A DNA stretch of 64,000 nucleotides from Flavobacterium sharifuzzamanii (GTDB taxonomy: Bacteria; Bacteroidota; Bacteroidia; Flavobacteriales; Flavobacteriaceae), in contig NZ_QJGZ01000038.1 in the NCBI RefSeq assembly GCF_003254585.1, forward strand, positions 62,001-126,000, in the 5' to 3' direction. This document shows positions 34,202 through 44,059 of this stretch, piece after piece (the stretch's first letter is position 1; every line of letters begins with the position of its first letter). The position numbers and the translations under genes were made by a program. The notes below the pieces were generated by a model that saw only the letters and a list, made by a program, of their open reading frames with translations, had not been told where the DNA came from and searched no databases.

Positions 34202-35194
34202 ATGAAAGATATATTTAAAAACTACTGGGCGCTGATCATTCCAATCTTTGTAGTAATAGCAGGACTGATTTTTTTCTTAAAAGACAATAACAAAGAAGAC
34301 AACAATTTTATAGGAATGGTTGACGCGACAAGTGTTGACGTAGCGGCCGAATTTCCAGGAAGATTAGATTCATTGCTTGTAAAACAAGGCGATACTGTAA
34401 AAACAGGACAACTGTTGGCCGTACTTCGATCTAACGAAATAAACGCCATAAAAGCGCAGGCATTATCGGCAATTGACGCTGCAAAAGGACAACAGGAACT
34501 GCTTACACAAGGAGCAAGACCAGAATTGATAGAAGCAACTTCTAAACTGTATCAAATTAGTCAGGAACAATATAAATTGTTTAGCACGACTTATGATCGC
34601 ATGGAACGATTGTATAATGAAGATGTTATATCAGGACAGGAAAAAGATGTTTTCTATTTTAAGTTTCAAGCGGCGAAAAAGGAAATGGAAACCGCTCAAT
34701 TAAATCTTCAGATGCTAAAAAATGGCACAAGACCCGAATTGCTAAAAACCGCAAACGCTATTGTAAAACAAGCAGAACAAGCGTATGAATTAACCAAAGC
34801 GCTTGGCGATAATACGAGAGTTTATGCTCCGGCAGATGGCGTAATTTCTAATTTGGTTACACATCAGGGAGAAATTATTTCAATAGGATATCCGATTATG
34901 ACCATAGAGAAGAAAAACTCCACCATAATTAAGTTTAATATCAGACAAGATAAATCAAATCTGCTAAAAGTAGGGAGCAAGACAGCGGTTAAAGTTCCTG
35001 GTTGTGAACCTGAAACGTTTGATGCTGTTGTACATTCTATTGCGCCAACATTAGAATTTGCCAATTGGGTTCCGTCAAAAGATAAAGGAGAATTTGAGCT
35101 TAGAACTTTCACGATAGAAGTGAAACCAGAGAATCTTGAGCAGATTAAAGGACTTCGTTCTGGTATGACTGCTTCTTTAATTCTTCCTCAATGA
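34202..35194 (+). CDS. HlyD-family periplasmic adaptor
   Basis: A 330-residue membrane-fusion protein: N-terminal membrane helix (LIIPIFVVIAGLIFFL), a biotinyl-lipoyl half (VDVAAEFPGRLDSLLVKQGDTVKTGQLLAVL), a coiled-coil hairpin at about 85-200, the second lipoyl half (VYAPADGVISNLVTHQGEI) and a beta barrel. It joins the inner-membrane permeases to the TolC channel. Its stop overlaps the ATG of the first permease by 4 bases. It is YbhG-like in size. Confidence 0.9.
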   Translation: MKDIFKNYWALIIPIFVVIAGLIFFLKDNNKEDNNFIGMVDATSVDVAAEFPGRLDSLLVKQGDTVKTGQLLAVLRSNEINAIKAQALSAIDAAKGQQELLTQGARPELIEATSKLYQISQEQYKLFSTTYDRMERLYNEDVISGQEKDVFYFKFQAAKKEMETAQLNLQMLKNGTRPELLKTANAIVKQAEQAYELTKALGDNTRVYAPADGVISNLVTHQGEIISIGYPIMTIEKKNSTIIKFNIRQDKSNLLKVGSKTAVKVPGCEPETFDAVVHSIAPTLEFANWVPSKDKGEFELRTFTIEVKPENLEQIKGLRSGMTASLILPQ

Positions 35195-36375
35195 TTTTGA
35201 TGCTAAACATAATTATTAGGGAATGGAAACGCATTCTGAGTTTAAAAGTCTTTTACTTGGTAATGCTTGTTGTTCCTGTTGCCTTGTTTTTCTTTTATGC
35301 TTTTATTTACCAAAAGCAAGATGCCAAGAACTTAGCGTTTGCAATTTGGGATGAAGATCAAAGTGCCATAAGCCGAGAGCTGATTTTTTTATTAGAACAA
35401 AAAGAAACCTTACAGATTACAAGAAGAGTAAGTAGCGAAGCCGAAGTTAAAAAACTAATTCAAGAAGGAAAAATACTGGGTGCCGTACATTTTCCTGCCA
35501 ATCTGCAGAAGAATATCTACAGCCGCCATCCGAGTAATGTGACTTTGTACACCAATGCCGCGGCGCTTGTTCCTGCTAAGTTAGTTTATAAGGCTGTCGC
35601 CGAAGTTGTAATTACAGGAAGTACAGGTGTAATTTTGCAGAAATTGGTAAAAACGGGAATGAAATCTGATCAGGCAATGGCGATTGCAAATCCGATTAGT
35701 CTGAGAACCTATCAGCTTTATAATCCAACTTACAATTATCAGGAATATTTGGTTCCGGGATTGATAACAGTCGGAATGCAGATGATTCTGATTATCAGTT
35801 CTATGCTGGCTTTAAATTATGAATGGATTACGGGAACGATGCAGGAACTGTACTATACTTCAAGAGGTTCTGTTGTTACTGCAATTATTGGCAAAACAAT
35901 TGCGCATCTCGTTATTAGCTGGATTAATTTTATCATTATTACAGGAATTATTTTTCCTTTTTTTGATATTGGCATTCCTGAGGCTACTGGAAAGTTTTTT
36001 GTACTATATACGATGCTTTCTTTGGCATGTATTGGCATCGGAATGTTTATATCGGCTTTGTTTAAAGATGTGATGCTTTCGGGAGATGTTGCGCTTTTCT
36101 ATACTTCACCCGCTTTTGTGTTCAGCGGATTTACTTTTCCGAGATGGGCGATGCCTTGGTACGATCAGTATTATGCGCTTATTATGCCTTATACCGCTTT
36201 TTTAGATGGCTTTTTTAAGGTTTATTATATGAATTTGCCTTTAAGATATGCTCAAGGCGAATTTGCCAAACTCTTGTTGTTTTGTTTGGTAATGTATCCG
36301 ACTGCAATGTTGTTGTTTAAGCGTCAATTTAATTCGATTAAAGATGAAAAAGAAACCGCAACAATCACTGATTAG
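35191..36375 (+). CDS. ABC-2 type transporter permease 1
   Basis: A 394-residue membrane protein of the ABC-2 membrane family (YhhJ/YbhS-like). One TM helix at the N-terminus (KVFYLVMLVVPVALFFFYAFIY), a large periplasmic domain at about 45-190, then five TM helices in the C-terminal half with FVFSGFTFPRWAMPW. No Walker motifs, so it needs an ATPase or acts without one. Overlaps its partner permease by 32 bases. Confidence 0.88.
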   Translation: MILMLNIIIREWKRILSLKVFYLVMLVVPVALFFFYAFIYQKQDAKNLAFAIWDEDQSAISRELIFLLEQKETLQITRRVSSEAEVKKLIQEGKILGAVHFPANLQKNIYSRHPSNVTLYTNAAALVPAKLVYKAVAEVVITGSTGVILQKLVKTGMKSDQAMAIANPISLRTYQLYNPTYNYQEYLVPGLITVGMQMILIISSMLALNYEWITGTMQELYYTSRGSVVTAIIGKTIAHLVISWINFIIITGIIFPFFDIGIPEATGKFFVLYTMLSLACIGIGMFISALFKDVMLSGDVALFYTSPAFVFSGFTFPRWAMPWYDQYYALIMPYTAFLDGFFKVYYMNLPLRYAQGEFAKLLLFCLVMYPTAMLLFKRQFNSIKDEKETATITD

Positions 36376-37507
36376 TCTCTTTATGAGAGAAGCTTCACAA
36401 GTAGTAAAAGATCATAGTTTGCTGCTCACGCTTCTTATTGCTCCTTTGCTATATGCTTTTTTTTATGGAAGCATTTATATCAATAAAGAAGAATTTGATG
36501 TAAAATTGGCTGTTGTTGATGATGATGGTTCCAGATTATCGCGTTTGCTGCAGCAAAATATAGACGATTCTCCGATAGTTGAATTGATTCATTTTTCTAA
36601 TTTGGAACAGGCAAAAGAACAGATGTATCAAGGCAATTGCCAAGGATATTTTTATATTCCAGAAGGAACAGAAGCCAATTTATTGAGTTTAAAACAAAGC
36701 AATGTAGTACTGGCGATCAATGCAGCAAGGTTTCTGCCTTCGAGCGATCTATTATTAAATGTACAGCAAATATGTCTGACGGTTGGAGCAGGAGTGAGAC
36801 TTCAGTATTATCAAAAGAAAGAAGGAATGAGCACTACCATTGCGATGGAAAATGTGATGCCGGTAAATTTGGACTATCGCCCTTTGTTTAATGAAAGATC
36901 TAGTTATGGCGCATTTTTATTGCCAGGATTGTTAGCCTTAATTTTACAGCAAACCTTATTAATTGGCTTATGCGAAAGTGTGGCAGGTGAGCGTCAGCGT
37001 TCTCGATTAAGAGAATGGCTCGGTTCTGGTATTTCTAATGGTATTTGGGGAAAAGGATTATTCTATTTGATACTTTTTTCTTCGTATGGTTTTTTCTTTT
37101 TAAATGTAAATTACAAACTGCTTAATTTGCCCATGCGAGGCAGCGGTTTTGAATTAAGCTTATTATTGCTTTTGTTTATCGTGACTTTAATTCCGATGGC
37201 GCAGTTTATAGGCTCTTTGTTCAAATCGCAATTGCTTTGTTTGCAGATGATGGCTTTCTCCACTTATCCAATTTTCTTGATTACTGGATACAGCTGGCCG
37301 TTTGAATCGCTTCCGCTAGCATTGCAGTGGTTGTCTAATCTTTTGCCTACAACGCCATTTATTGTTCTGTATACTGCCATTGTACAATCAGGTGCGAGTT
37401 TATGGGATAATCCATCTGTTTTATTGCATCTTATCCTGCTTTTTGCTTTTTATAGTACAATCTGTTTTGTTCGCTTAAAATATTTGAAAAAGAGTTATGA
37501 GTTATGA
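36344..37507 (+). CDS. ABC-2 type transporter permease 2
   Basis: A 387-residue ABC-2 membrane protein with the same layout as its neighbour: first TM (LLLTLLIAPLLYAFFYGSIYI), periplasmic domain, then C-terminal TM helices (SYGAFLLPGLLALILQQTLLIG; ITGYSWPFESLP). The pair would form a heterodimer. No ATP-binding subunit is encoded next to the four genes. Its last codons lie in a heptamer tandem array, which supplies the stop TGA. Confidence 0.88.
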   Translation: MKKKPQQSLISLFMREASQVVKDHSLLLTLLIAPLLYAFFYGSIYINKEEFDVKLAVVDDDGSRLSRLLQQNIDDSPIVELIHFSNLEQAKEQMYQGNCQGYFYIPEGTEANLLSLKQSNVVLAINAARFLPSSDLLLNVQQICLTVGAGVRLQYYQKKEGMSTTIAMENVMPVNLDYRPLFNERSSYGAFLLPGLLALILQQTLLIGLCESVAGERQRSRLREWLGSGISNGIWGKGLFYLILFSSYGFFFLNVNYKLLNLPMRGSGFELSLLLLLFIVTLIPMAQFIGSLFKSQLLCLQMMAFSTYPIFLITGYSWPFESLPLALQWLSNLLPTTPFIVLYTAIVQSGASLWDNPSVLLHLILLFAFYSTICFVRLKYLKKSYEL

Positions 37508-37549
37508 ATTATGAATTGTGAATTGTGAATTGTGAATTGTGAATTGTGA
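37494..37549. repeat. heptamer tandem array
   Basis: Eight consecutive 7-base units: GTTATGA twice, ATTATGA once and ATTGTGA five times. The array begins inside the permease 2 reading frame and provides its stop codon. Confidence 0.85.
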
Positions 37550-37577
37550 GTGTGGCCAAATTAATTCATTGTACAAA

Positions 37578-37775
37578 TATTTAAACATAGCCCGTGGTTT
37601 CAACCACGGGGATACGTATGATATACGTACAAAACAATTATTAGTTTGAATTGGCTCCAGCTTTAGCTGGAGTTTAAATAAAGGGAATCGAAATGGCTTT
37701 AGCCAAACATGCGTGATTTGGCTAAAGCCTTATTCTTAAGATGATTAAAAACCTCCAGCTGAAGCTGGAGGCTAC
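37578..37775. repeat. intergenic palindrome cluster, copy 4
   Basis: CCCGTGGTTTCAACCACGGG, GGCTCCAGCTTTAGCTGGAGT, GGCTTTAGCC ... GGCTAAAGCC and CCTCCAGCTGAAGCTGGAGG, each a short palindrome. It fills most of the convergent gap 37508-37850. Confidence 0.75.
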
Positions 37776-37781
37776 TCATAA

Positions 37782-37824
37782 AAAAATGCTGGAATAAATC
37801 GTGTTTACGATTTGTCCCAGCATT
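37782..37824 (-). terminator. terminator of the aspartate operon
   Basis: On the minus strand, TGCTGGGACAAATCGT and ACGATTTATTCCAGCA form a stem with a GT/AA mismatch, followed by a T run. It lies 27 bases after the porin stop. Confidence 0.7.
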
Positions 37825-37850
37825 TCCAATTGAGTTAGTTACTTAAATTA

Positions 37851-39044
37851 TTACAATACCACCAAAGGAGAAATTACACCAAGCATAATTCTTCCGCTTG
37901 TGGTATTAGATTGTCCCAAATCAGTTTTAGCATAATCGCTGTAATTATAGAATCGCTGCACATAAGTAGCAAAAAACTTTAAATTGAAGTTTTTGATAGG
38001 ATAAAATTCCACAGTCGGAATAATACCATATGCAGTACGAATTCGGTTCGAGCTTATAGAAGGATCGGGAATATCTTTCCACGAAGCCTTACTTGTCATT
38101 CCGATAATCGTAAGTTTCCATTGTTCATTTAGAGAATATACAGTTCTAAGCCAATGTTCCAGATAATATACATTTTCTGCTGCGTGATCTAAAACAGTAT
38201 CCGGAATAATAGTACTCACAACTCCAGTACGGTCTAAATCTTCGCTACTCCATTTGAAATCATATTGAAAAAGCCATTTTTTGCTTCGAAACTGATTCCC
38301 TAATGCTGTATAATACATATTTACCGGTCTTCCATTTTTTGTGGCTTCCTGAAAAATACTGAAACTATAGATGGTTTTAAATTTTCCGTCTAAAAAACTT
38401 CCATTCCAGTTTCCAACATAAGCGGCAGGAAATTTGGCTTCTTCAACATTTGGCACATTTTGATATAGTTCAGAAAAAGTTTTCGTTCTGGAGTTTAAAA
38501 TCTGCCCAGAAAAAACATGATTTGCATTTAGTTTCCAGTTCACCTGAACTCCCGTTAAAAAGTTATCCGAATTATCCACAATATCATTGTATTGATAAAT
38601 ATCAATCGGATTCATATCAAACTCATAACCACCCCAATTGGCAGTCATTTTTCCAATTGCAATACTGGTTCTTTCAGATATTTTATATCCAATAAAAGCC
38701 AAGTCAGTAGAACTACTGATATTATCTGTAGATTGTGGTTCAGTTTCTTTAGTATATCGGTCTCTAAACCTAAAAAAGACTTTATCCTTATATACTCTAC
38801 CTTTTACTTCCAATCTAAATTGGTTTACTTCAAATTTACTGCCAGTGTAATTTCCGTCATCAAAATAGGTGTTAAAACCTACTTGAGTATTGAAAATTAA
38901 ATCAACATTGTTAAGCAAATCAACTTTGGTTGCTTTTATTAAAGGAGTTTTATGATTTAGAATCGTATCGGTCTGTTTTTCCTGCTGTGCATAAGCACCT
39001 GCTGAGAGAAAAACGCTCAAAATTATAAAAGTTAAGACACGCAT
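37851..39044 (-). CDS. outer-membrane porin, phosphate-selective porin O/P family
   Basis: A 397-residue protein with a signal peptide (LSAGAYAQ) and a 16-strand beta-barrel pattern with alternating hydrophobic residues (FNTQVGFNTYFDD, QFRLEVKGRVYKDKVFFRFRDRY, RTSIAIGKMTANWGG). It is like the OprP/OprO family, but Bacteroidetes members are general anionic-solute channels. It is the last gene of the aspartate operon, 20 bases after the asparaginase, so aspartate or asparagine passage into the periplasm is a reasonable guess. Confidence 0.8.
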   Translation of the reverse strand: MRVLTFIILSVFLSAGAYAQQEKQTDTILNHKTPLIKATKVDLLNNVDLIFNTQVGFNTYFDDGNYTGSKFEVNQFRLEVKGRVYKDKVFFRFRDRYTKETEPQSTDNISSSTDLAFIGYKISERTSIAIGKMTANWGGYEFDMNPIDIYQYNDIVDNSDNFLTGVQVNWKLNANHVFSGQILNSRTKTFSELYQNVPNVEEAKFPAAYVGNWNGSFLDGKFKTIYSFSIFQEATKNGRPVNMYYTALGNQFRSKKWLFQYDFKWSSEDLDRTGVVSTIIPDTVLDHAAENVYYLEHWLRTVYSLNEQWKLTIIGMTSKASWKDIPDPSISSNRIRTAYGIIPTVEFYPIKNFNLKFFATYVQRFYNYSDYAKTDLGQSNTTSGRIMLGVISPLVVL

Positions 39045-39063
39045 AATTTACAATTTCAATTGA

Positions 39064-40113
39064 TTAATACTCAAAGAAATACTCCTGCAGTTTTTTGCTG
39101 TCAGTAGTTTGGGTAAGACCAAGCATCAATAAAATTCTGGCTTTTTGCGGAATTAAATCATCTGCGACTATAGTGCCAAGCTTTTGATCATCGGTTTCAT
39201 CAAATAAAGTAACTCTTCCAGATGGAACTCTAGAAGCTCTTGCAACAGCAATACCTTTTTTAACTGCGCTTGCCGCAGCATCTGAGTTTACTTTATTTAA
39301 ATTTCCGTTACCTAAACCGCCCGTAACAATTCCTTTTACTCCAGAAGCTACATACGCATTTATTGCAGTTGCAGGCGTATCGGCATACAATTCTACTACA
39401 GCTACGTCTGGTAAAGTTGTTAAACCTGTAATATCAAAAGGAGTATTTTTATTGGCTTTTCTTACCGGAGTTTCATAAAGAGAAACTTTTCCATCATAAA
39501 CCTGTCCGATTGGACCATTATTAGGCGCTGTAAATGCATTTAAGTGAGTTGTACTGGTTTTTACGGCACTTCTTCCGGTAAAAATGTATTCGTTAAATAC
39601 CAATAAAACACCACTATGCGCCGCTTGTTTTGAAGCTGCAAGAGTTACTGCATCATATAAATTTTTTGGACCATCTGCGCTGATGGCTGTTGCAGGACGC
39701 ATAGAACCAGTAATGATTACAGGTTTGTCAGATCTTACGGTTAGCGATAAAAAATAAGCCGTTTCTTCTTGCGTATCGGTTCCGTGTGTGATTACGATTC
39801 CGTCAGCTTCGTTATTTTTATAAATCTCGTTGATTCTTTTATTCAGCTTGATCCAGATATCTACAGTCATATCCTGACTTCCTACGTTTGAAATCTGTTC
39901 TCCTGAAATTTCTGCAACTTTGTCAATTCCTGGAACGGCAGCAATTAAATCCTTAATTGGCAATTGCCCCGCGGTATAAGCAGAACGATCTGCCGATGCA
40001 CCTTGTCCCGCAATTGTTCCTCCTGTTGCCAATATTTTGATTCTAGGTAATTTTTGAGCATAAATACCTGTTACTAATAAAACCGATAATAATAATGTAA
40101 ATAAATTTTTCAT
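39064..40113 (-). CDS. ansB: type II L-asparaginase (periplasmic)
   Basis: A 349-residue secreted enzyme (signal peptide to GIYAQ) that hydrolyses L-asparagine to L-aspartate and ammonia. The two active-site motifs are ILATGGTIAGQG with the nucleophilic Thr and VITHGTDTQEETAYFL, which holds the second Thr and the Asp of the triad. It is a full-length member. It lies 31 bases after asdA in the operon, supplying aspartate to the aspartate-alanine exchanger. Confidence 0.93.
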   Translation of the reverse strand: MKNLFTLLLSVLLVTGIYAQKLPRIKILATGGTIAGQGASADRSAYTAGQLPIKDLIAAVPGIDKVAEISGEQISNVGSQDMTVDIWIKLNKRINEIYKNNEADGIVITHGTDTQEETAYFLSLTVRSDKPVIITGSMRPATAISADGPKNLYDAVTLAASKQAAHSGVLLVFNEYIFTGRSAVKTSTTHLNAFTAPNNGPIGQVYDGKVSLYETPVRKANKNTPFDITGLTTLPDVAVVELYADTPATAINAYVASGVKGIVTGGLGNGNLNKVNSDAAASAVKKGIAVARASRVPSGRVTLFDETDDQKLGTIVADDLIPQKARILLMLGLTQTTDSKKLQEYFFEY

Positions 40114-40143
40114 AGATCAAATGTGTTTAATTTCAGATTACTA

Positions 40144-41790
40144 CTATTTTTTTGAGTTTTCCCAGCTGGTTACATATTCCAATAAAATTTTACGGATGTT
40201 TTTTCCAAGAATCAGATAACTATCAGTTGGAAGATTGGCAAGAGAAACTCTGATACTCCATTCTGGGCCAGCAAAACCACCACCATTTAAAAGTACAATG
40301 GCTGTTTTTTCTGCCAAGCGGAATAAAACATCAACAGGTTCGAAATTCGTTTTCAGCCAATTGGCAAAATCATCACCATAAAAGTGTTTTGCCGCTACCA
40401 TCACATCAATTTCAGAATAATATCCTGCACGCATTGGGTCTTCAAGAATTGGCACTTCTAGTCCTTCCCATAATAAGCCAAGACGTTTGTGAATAATAGA
40501 CTGTGTAAGCGTTTTATAAACATCTTGAGTATCTAATAGACAAAATGCAGAGAAAAGCATCATTTGAAATTGCTGAGGTAACGATAATCCTGCTGTGTGG
40601 TTTAAAGCTACTTGACGGCTATCTGCAACAAGTCTGTCAATAAACTTGATTTTTTCTGGCTCTAATGTCAGAGAAGAATAGCGATCGTGTAGTTCTTTTT
40701 TAAGTTCTGGACTTAAATTTGCAATTTTTTTATCGAAAATATTGTCTTGATGAACTGCGATTGTTCCAAGTCTCCAGCCTGTACAGCCAAAATATTTTGA
40801 GAATGAATATACTGTGATGGTATTTTGCGGAATAATAGCCATTAACGATCTAAAATTATTAACGAAAGTTCCATAAACATCATCTGTAATAATCATCAAT
40901 CCTGGATTATGATTTTTTACAATATCAGCAATGTAATTGAGTGTATCGATACTCATTGCAGAAGATGGCGGATTGCTTGGATTTACAACAAAGGCAACTT
41001 TTACAGCAGGATCTTTCAGTTTGTCCAATTCAGAATTTGGATATTGCCAAGTATGGAATCCGTTTTCGCCAACTCCGCTTGCTTCTACATAAACGACATC
41101 AAATTTGTATCGATCTAATTCCGGAATTTCAATATAAGGCGTAAAAGTAGGAGTAAGCAACGCTATTTTATCACCTCTTTCGGTAAGATGGTTTTGCATT
41201 AGAGAATCAAAAATATAACACATTGCAGCAGTTCCACCTTCAACGGCAAAAATATCATACTTGCCTTTGTCGTTTCCAATACCGCACATTTCCTGCACCA
41301 AATAGTCATGAACAATAATTTCTATCTGACTTAGCATACGATCAGGAACAGGATAGTTAAATCCGATTACAGCTTCGATCCATTCTCGAATCCATGCATC
41401 GCCATCAAAATCGTGTTTGTCTACACCATAATGATATGTTTTTTCTAAAAGCGATGCAGCAGGAGTATCTTTATGTTTCGCTAAAAATGCTTCAAAACGA
41501 GAAGCCACTCCACTTTTGTTCTGTACAATTCCTGCTAAAATGCCTTGTTCTTCCATAACATTACGACATTCTTCTAATGCAAATTGTCCGAAAAGGAAAA
41601 AAGCTTCTCTAGGAACTGTAGCAATCCAGTTTGGATTTCCTCTTCCTGCATTAAGTGTTATCGCTGTCGATTTAAGCGCGCTTTCTTCTGCCAGATGAAT
41701 TAATTCATTTTTAATTTCAAATGGGCTGAGGGTCTGAAGTGTTTTTTCTACCTCTCTTGATGTTTTTATTTTTGAAATATCAATTGCCAT
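40144..41790 (-). CDS. asdA: bifunctional aspartate transaminase / aspartate 4-decarboxylase
   Basis: A 548-residue PLP enzyme of the fold-type I aminotransferase family, longer than ordinary AATs, as is usual for aspartate 4-decarboxylase. It converts L-aspartate to L-alanine and CO2. The PLP lysine is K332 in VYSFSKYFGCTGWRLG; the PLP phosphate and ring residues are in EGGTAAMC and NPSNPPS. It lies 36 bases after aspT, and the same pair occurs in Tetragenococcus. Cytosolic, dodecameric in known members. Confidence 0.92.
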   Translation of the reverse strand: MAIDISKIKTSREVEKTLQTLSPFEIKNELIHLAEESALKSTAITLNAGRGNPNWIATVPREAFFLFGQFALEECRNVMEEQGILAGIVQNKSGVASRFEAFLAKHKDTPAASLLEKTYHYGVDKHDFDGDAWIREWIEAVIGFNYPVPDRMLSQIEIIVHDYLVQEMCGIGNDKGKYDIFAVEGGTAAMCYIFDSLMQNHLTERGDKIALLTPTFTPYIEIPELDRYKFDVVYVEASGVGENGFHTWQYPNSELDKLKDPAVKVAFVVNPSNPPSSAMSIDTLNYIADIVKNHNPGLMIITDDVYGTFVNNFRSLMAIIPQNTITVYSFSKYFGCTGWRLGTIAVHQDNIFDKKIANLSPELKKELHDRYSSLTLEPEKIKFIDRLVADSRQVALNHTAGLSLPQQFQMMLFSAFCLLDTQDVYKTLTQSIIHKRLGLLWEGLEVPILEDPMRAGYYSEIDVMVAAKHFYGDDFANWLKTNFEPVDVLFRLAEKTAIVLLNGGGFAGPEWSIRVSLANLPTDSYLILGKNIRKILLEYVTSWENSKK

Positions 41791-41825
41791 AACTAAAATG
41801 TTTAGAGATTATATAAAAAATTCGA

Positions 41826-43520
41826 CTAACTCATGATTAAAATAATGACGACGCCCCATATAATGAGTAGTGTATTACCAACAGCATAGGTCACAGTGTA
41901 ACCCAATGCAGGGGTTTTACTCTTAACAGCGTCTTGTAAAGCTCCAAGGGCGGCAGTAGTAGTTCTTGCCCCAGCAGCGCATCCTAAGTTGATGATAGGA
42001 TGGAATTTGAAAATATACCTTCCGATAAGAAGTCCCAGTATTAATGGAATCGCTGTTGCTGCTGCGCCTGCTATAAAAAGTCCCCAACCAGCTTCTTGAA
42101 ACCCTACAATAAAGCTTGGTCCAGCTGTAATACCCACAACGGCTATGAAAATGTTTAATCCAACATTATTCATAATCCACAGAGCAGGTTCTGGAATTCT
42201 TCCAAAAGTTGGATGCTGACCTCTCAACCAACCAAAGAAAAGTCCAGATATTAAGGCACCTCCGCTGGTACTTAAGCTTATTGGCACTCCACTAATTTTA
42301 ACGGTCAATGCACCTAGCAATCCGCCAAGAACTATTCCTAAACCGACAAAAGCCATATCAGTTGAGTTTGTAGGACGGTCTGGATAACCAATGTGAACCG
42401 CAACTTGATCTACATCTCGTTTGATGCCCACTAATTCGATCATGTCTCCTTTTTGCATAACCGTATTGGGTAATATAGGCATCTGTATTCCTGAACGTTT
42501 TAATGATCTTATTACAACACCGTGCATATATTTTACATGTCGTAAATCAGCAAGAGTTTTGCCTATCACTTCCTTTTTTACGATTAATACACTTAAAACT
42601 TCTACTGGAAAATTAAGAAGCTCGATATCCAGCACTTCTTTTTCATTTACAGCAACATAGTTCATCATGTATTCTCTTCTTCCACCTAAGGCAACGACAT
42701 CATTTTCCTGAATTACAAATTCTGGAGTAGCATCTATGATCTCTTTTCCTCTTCGGATTCGCTGTATAAATAAACGTCTGTTATTTCTTTCCAATTCATT
42801 TTCGACCTCAGTAACTGTTTTTTTGTTAGCATAAGAGGATCCTGAAATTTGATAAGCATTGTATATAACACGATCATAAGCAGAGGCAATACTTGGATCA
42901 TCGCCAATAGCATCTCCACCAAGCTGAATCTCTAGTTCTTTTGCTTTTTCTACTAAATTGCCTCCTAGTAATTTTGGCCCGATAGAAGCTAATAGCCAAG
43001 CAGATCCAGCAGTTCCGAAAATATAAGTAACAGCGTATGCAACGGGAATTTTATTAATTAAAGCCGTTTTTTGATCAGCAGGAATATTTAGTTGATTGAT
43101 TGTGTCGGATGCAACACCAATTACAGCAGATATGGTTTGAGAACCCGCAAGCATTCCGGCAGTTAAACCCATATCGTATCCCATAATTTTGCCGATAACA
43201 TAAGGACATATCAAACATAACACACAAACAATTGCAGCATAAAGCATTTGAGGAAGTCCGTCTTTTTTTAAACCTCCAAAGAATTGAGGCCCAACACTGT
43301 ATCCGACAGCGAAAAGAAACATCAGAAAAAATACTGATTTAACGTTGGGAGAAATGGCAATATCTAATTGTCCTACTAACACTCCGACAAGTAAAACGCT
43401 AGTAACGGTTCCTAAAGAAAAGCTTCCTATTTTAAATTTTCCAATAAAATAGCCTAACGATAAGGTTAGAAAAACGGCCAATTCGGGATAATCTTTTAAT
43501 GTAGTAATAATCCAATCCAT
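41826..43520 (-). CDS. aspT: aspartate:alanine antiporter
   Basis: A 564-residue inner-membrane exchanger of the AspT/YidE/YbjL family. N-terminal and C-terminal AspT domains with TM helices (for example [29 protein letters not shown] [12 protein letters not shown]) flank two central RCK-C (TrkA_C) domains ([27 protein letters not shown] and [20 protein letters not shown]). Electrogenic aspartate-in/alanine-out exchange coupled to AsdA consumes a cytosolic proton. First gene of the operon. A minus-strand TAnnTTTG box (43624-43631) lies 104 bases upstream. Confidence 0.93.
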   Translation of the reverse strand: MDWIITTLKDYPELAVFLTLSLGYFIGKFKIGSFSLGTVTSVLLVGVLVGQLDIAISPNVKSVFFLMFLFAVGYSVGPQFFGGLKKDGLPQMLYAAIVCVLCLICPYVIGKIMGYDMGLTAGMLAGSQTISAVIGVASDTINQLNIPADQKTALINKIPVAYAVTYIFGTAGSAWLLASIGPKLLGGNLVEKAKELEIQLGGDAIGDDPSIASAYDRVIYNAYQISGSSYANKKTVTEVENELERNNRRLFIQRIRRGKEIIDATPEFVIQENDVVALGGRREYMMNYVAVNEKEVLDIELLNFPVEVLSVLIVKKEVIGKTLADLRHVKYMHGVVIRSLKRSGIQMPILPNTVMQKGDMIELVGIKRDVDQVAVHIGYPDRPTNSTDMAFVGLGIVLGGLLGALTVKISGVPISLSTSGGALISGLFFGWLRGQHPTFGRIPEPALWIMNNVGLNIFIAVVGITAGPSFIVGFQEAGWGLFIAGAAATAIPLILGLLIGRYIFKFHPIINLGCAAGARTTTAALGALQDAVKSKTPALGYTVTYAVGNTLLIIWGVVIILIMS

Positions 43521-44059
43521 AAGTATTTGTTTTTAGTATAGATTTATTAATAATTGACTATATAAATCGTAAGAGTAGGAAAAAGACTGGGGAAGTTTTT
43601 TAGAACAGATTTGTTAGGTCTTTCAAAAATATACCATAAAGTGAGAATAATTGCATAAAATAGAAGGTGGACATGTTCCAAGTTATAATATGAAACAAGA
43701 AAACTTGCAACTTAACATTTTGATAATTAAGGATTTTGAATGAAATGGTTAAGGTTTTTTAGAGTCTTAAAGAAATTAGTCTGAAGTTTGATAAAATATA
43801 TTGAAGTGAAAATTCATAAAATAAATTAGAAGTTTTAAGAATTATGTTTCAAGAATGAACTTTGAAAAAAACGGTATTCTCGTTGCATATTATAATTTGC
43901 AACCAGTTTAAAAATACCTCCTCTCTTATTAGTTGTAATTTACGATATCAAAAAAGTTTACCAATTCTAAAGTTTTTGGAGAAGTTAAAAAGCTCTATTT
44001 CTCGCTAAACTTTTTTGATAAGATTTCAAACAAACCATATTTAATTAAAATTTTAAACC
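43521..44059. other. spacer upstream of arylsulfatase, with a 22-base palindrome
   Basis: Between divergent aspT and the sulfatase. GTTGCATATTATAATTTGCAAC (43882-43903) is a 22-base inverted repeat with one mismatched pair, a typical operator shape. A 17-codon frame at 43690 (MKQENLQLN) may be chance. No further gene is seen. Confidence 0.5.

Noticed and set aside
37578..37775. CRISPR-like array
   Set aside because: The units are different palindromes with unequal spacing, not direct repeats with spacers.
43690..43743. 17-codon frame as a leader of arylsulfatase
   Set aside because: No tandem regulatory codons, no hairpin next to it and over 300 bases from the gene.
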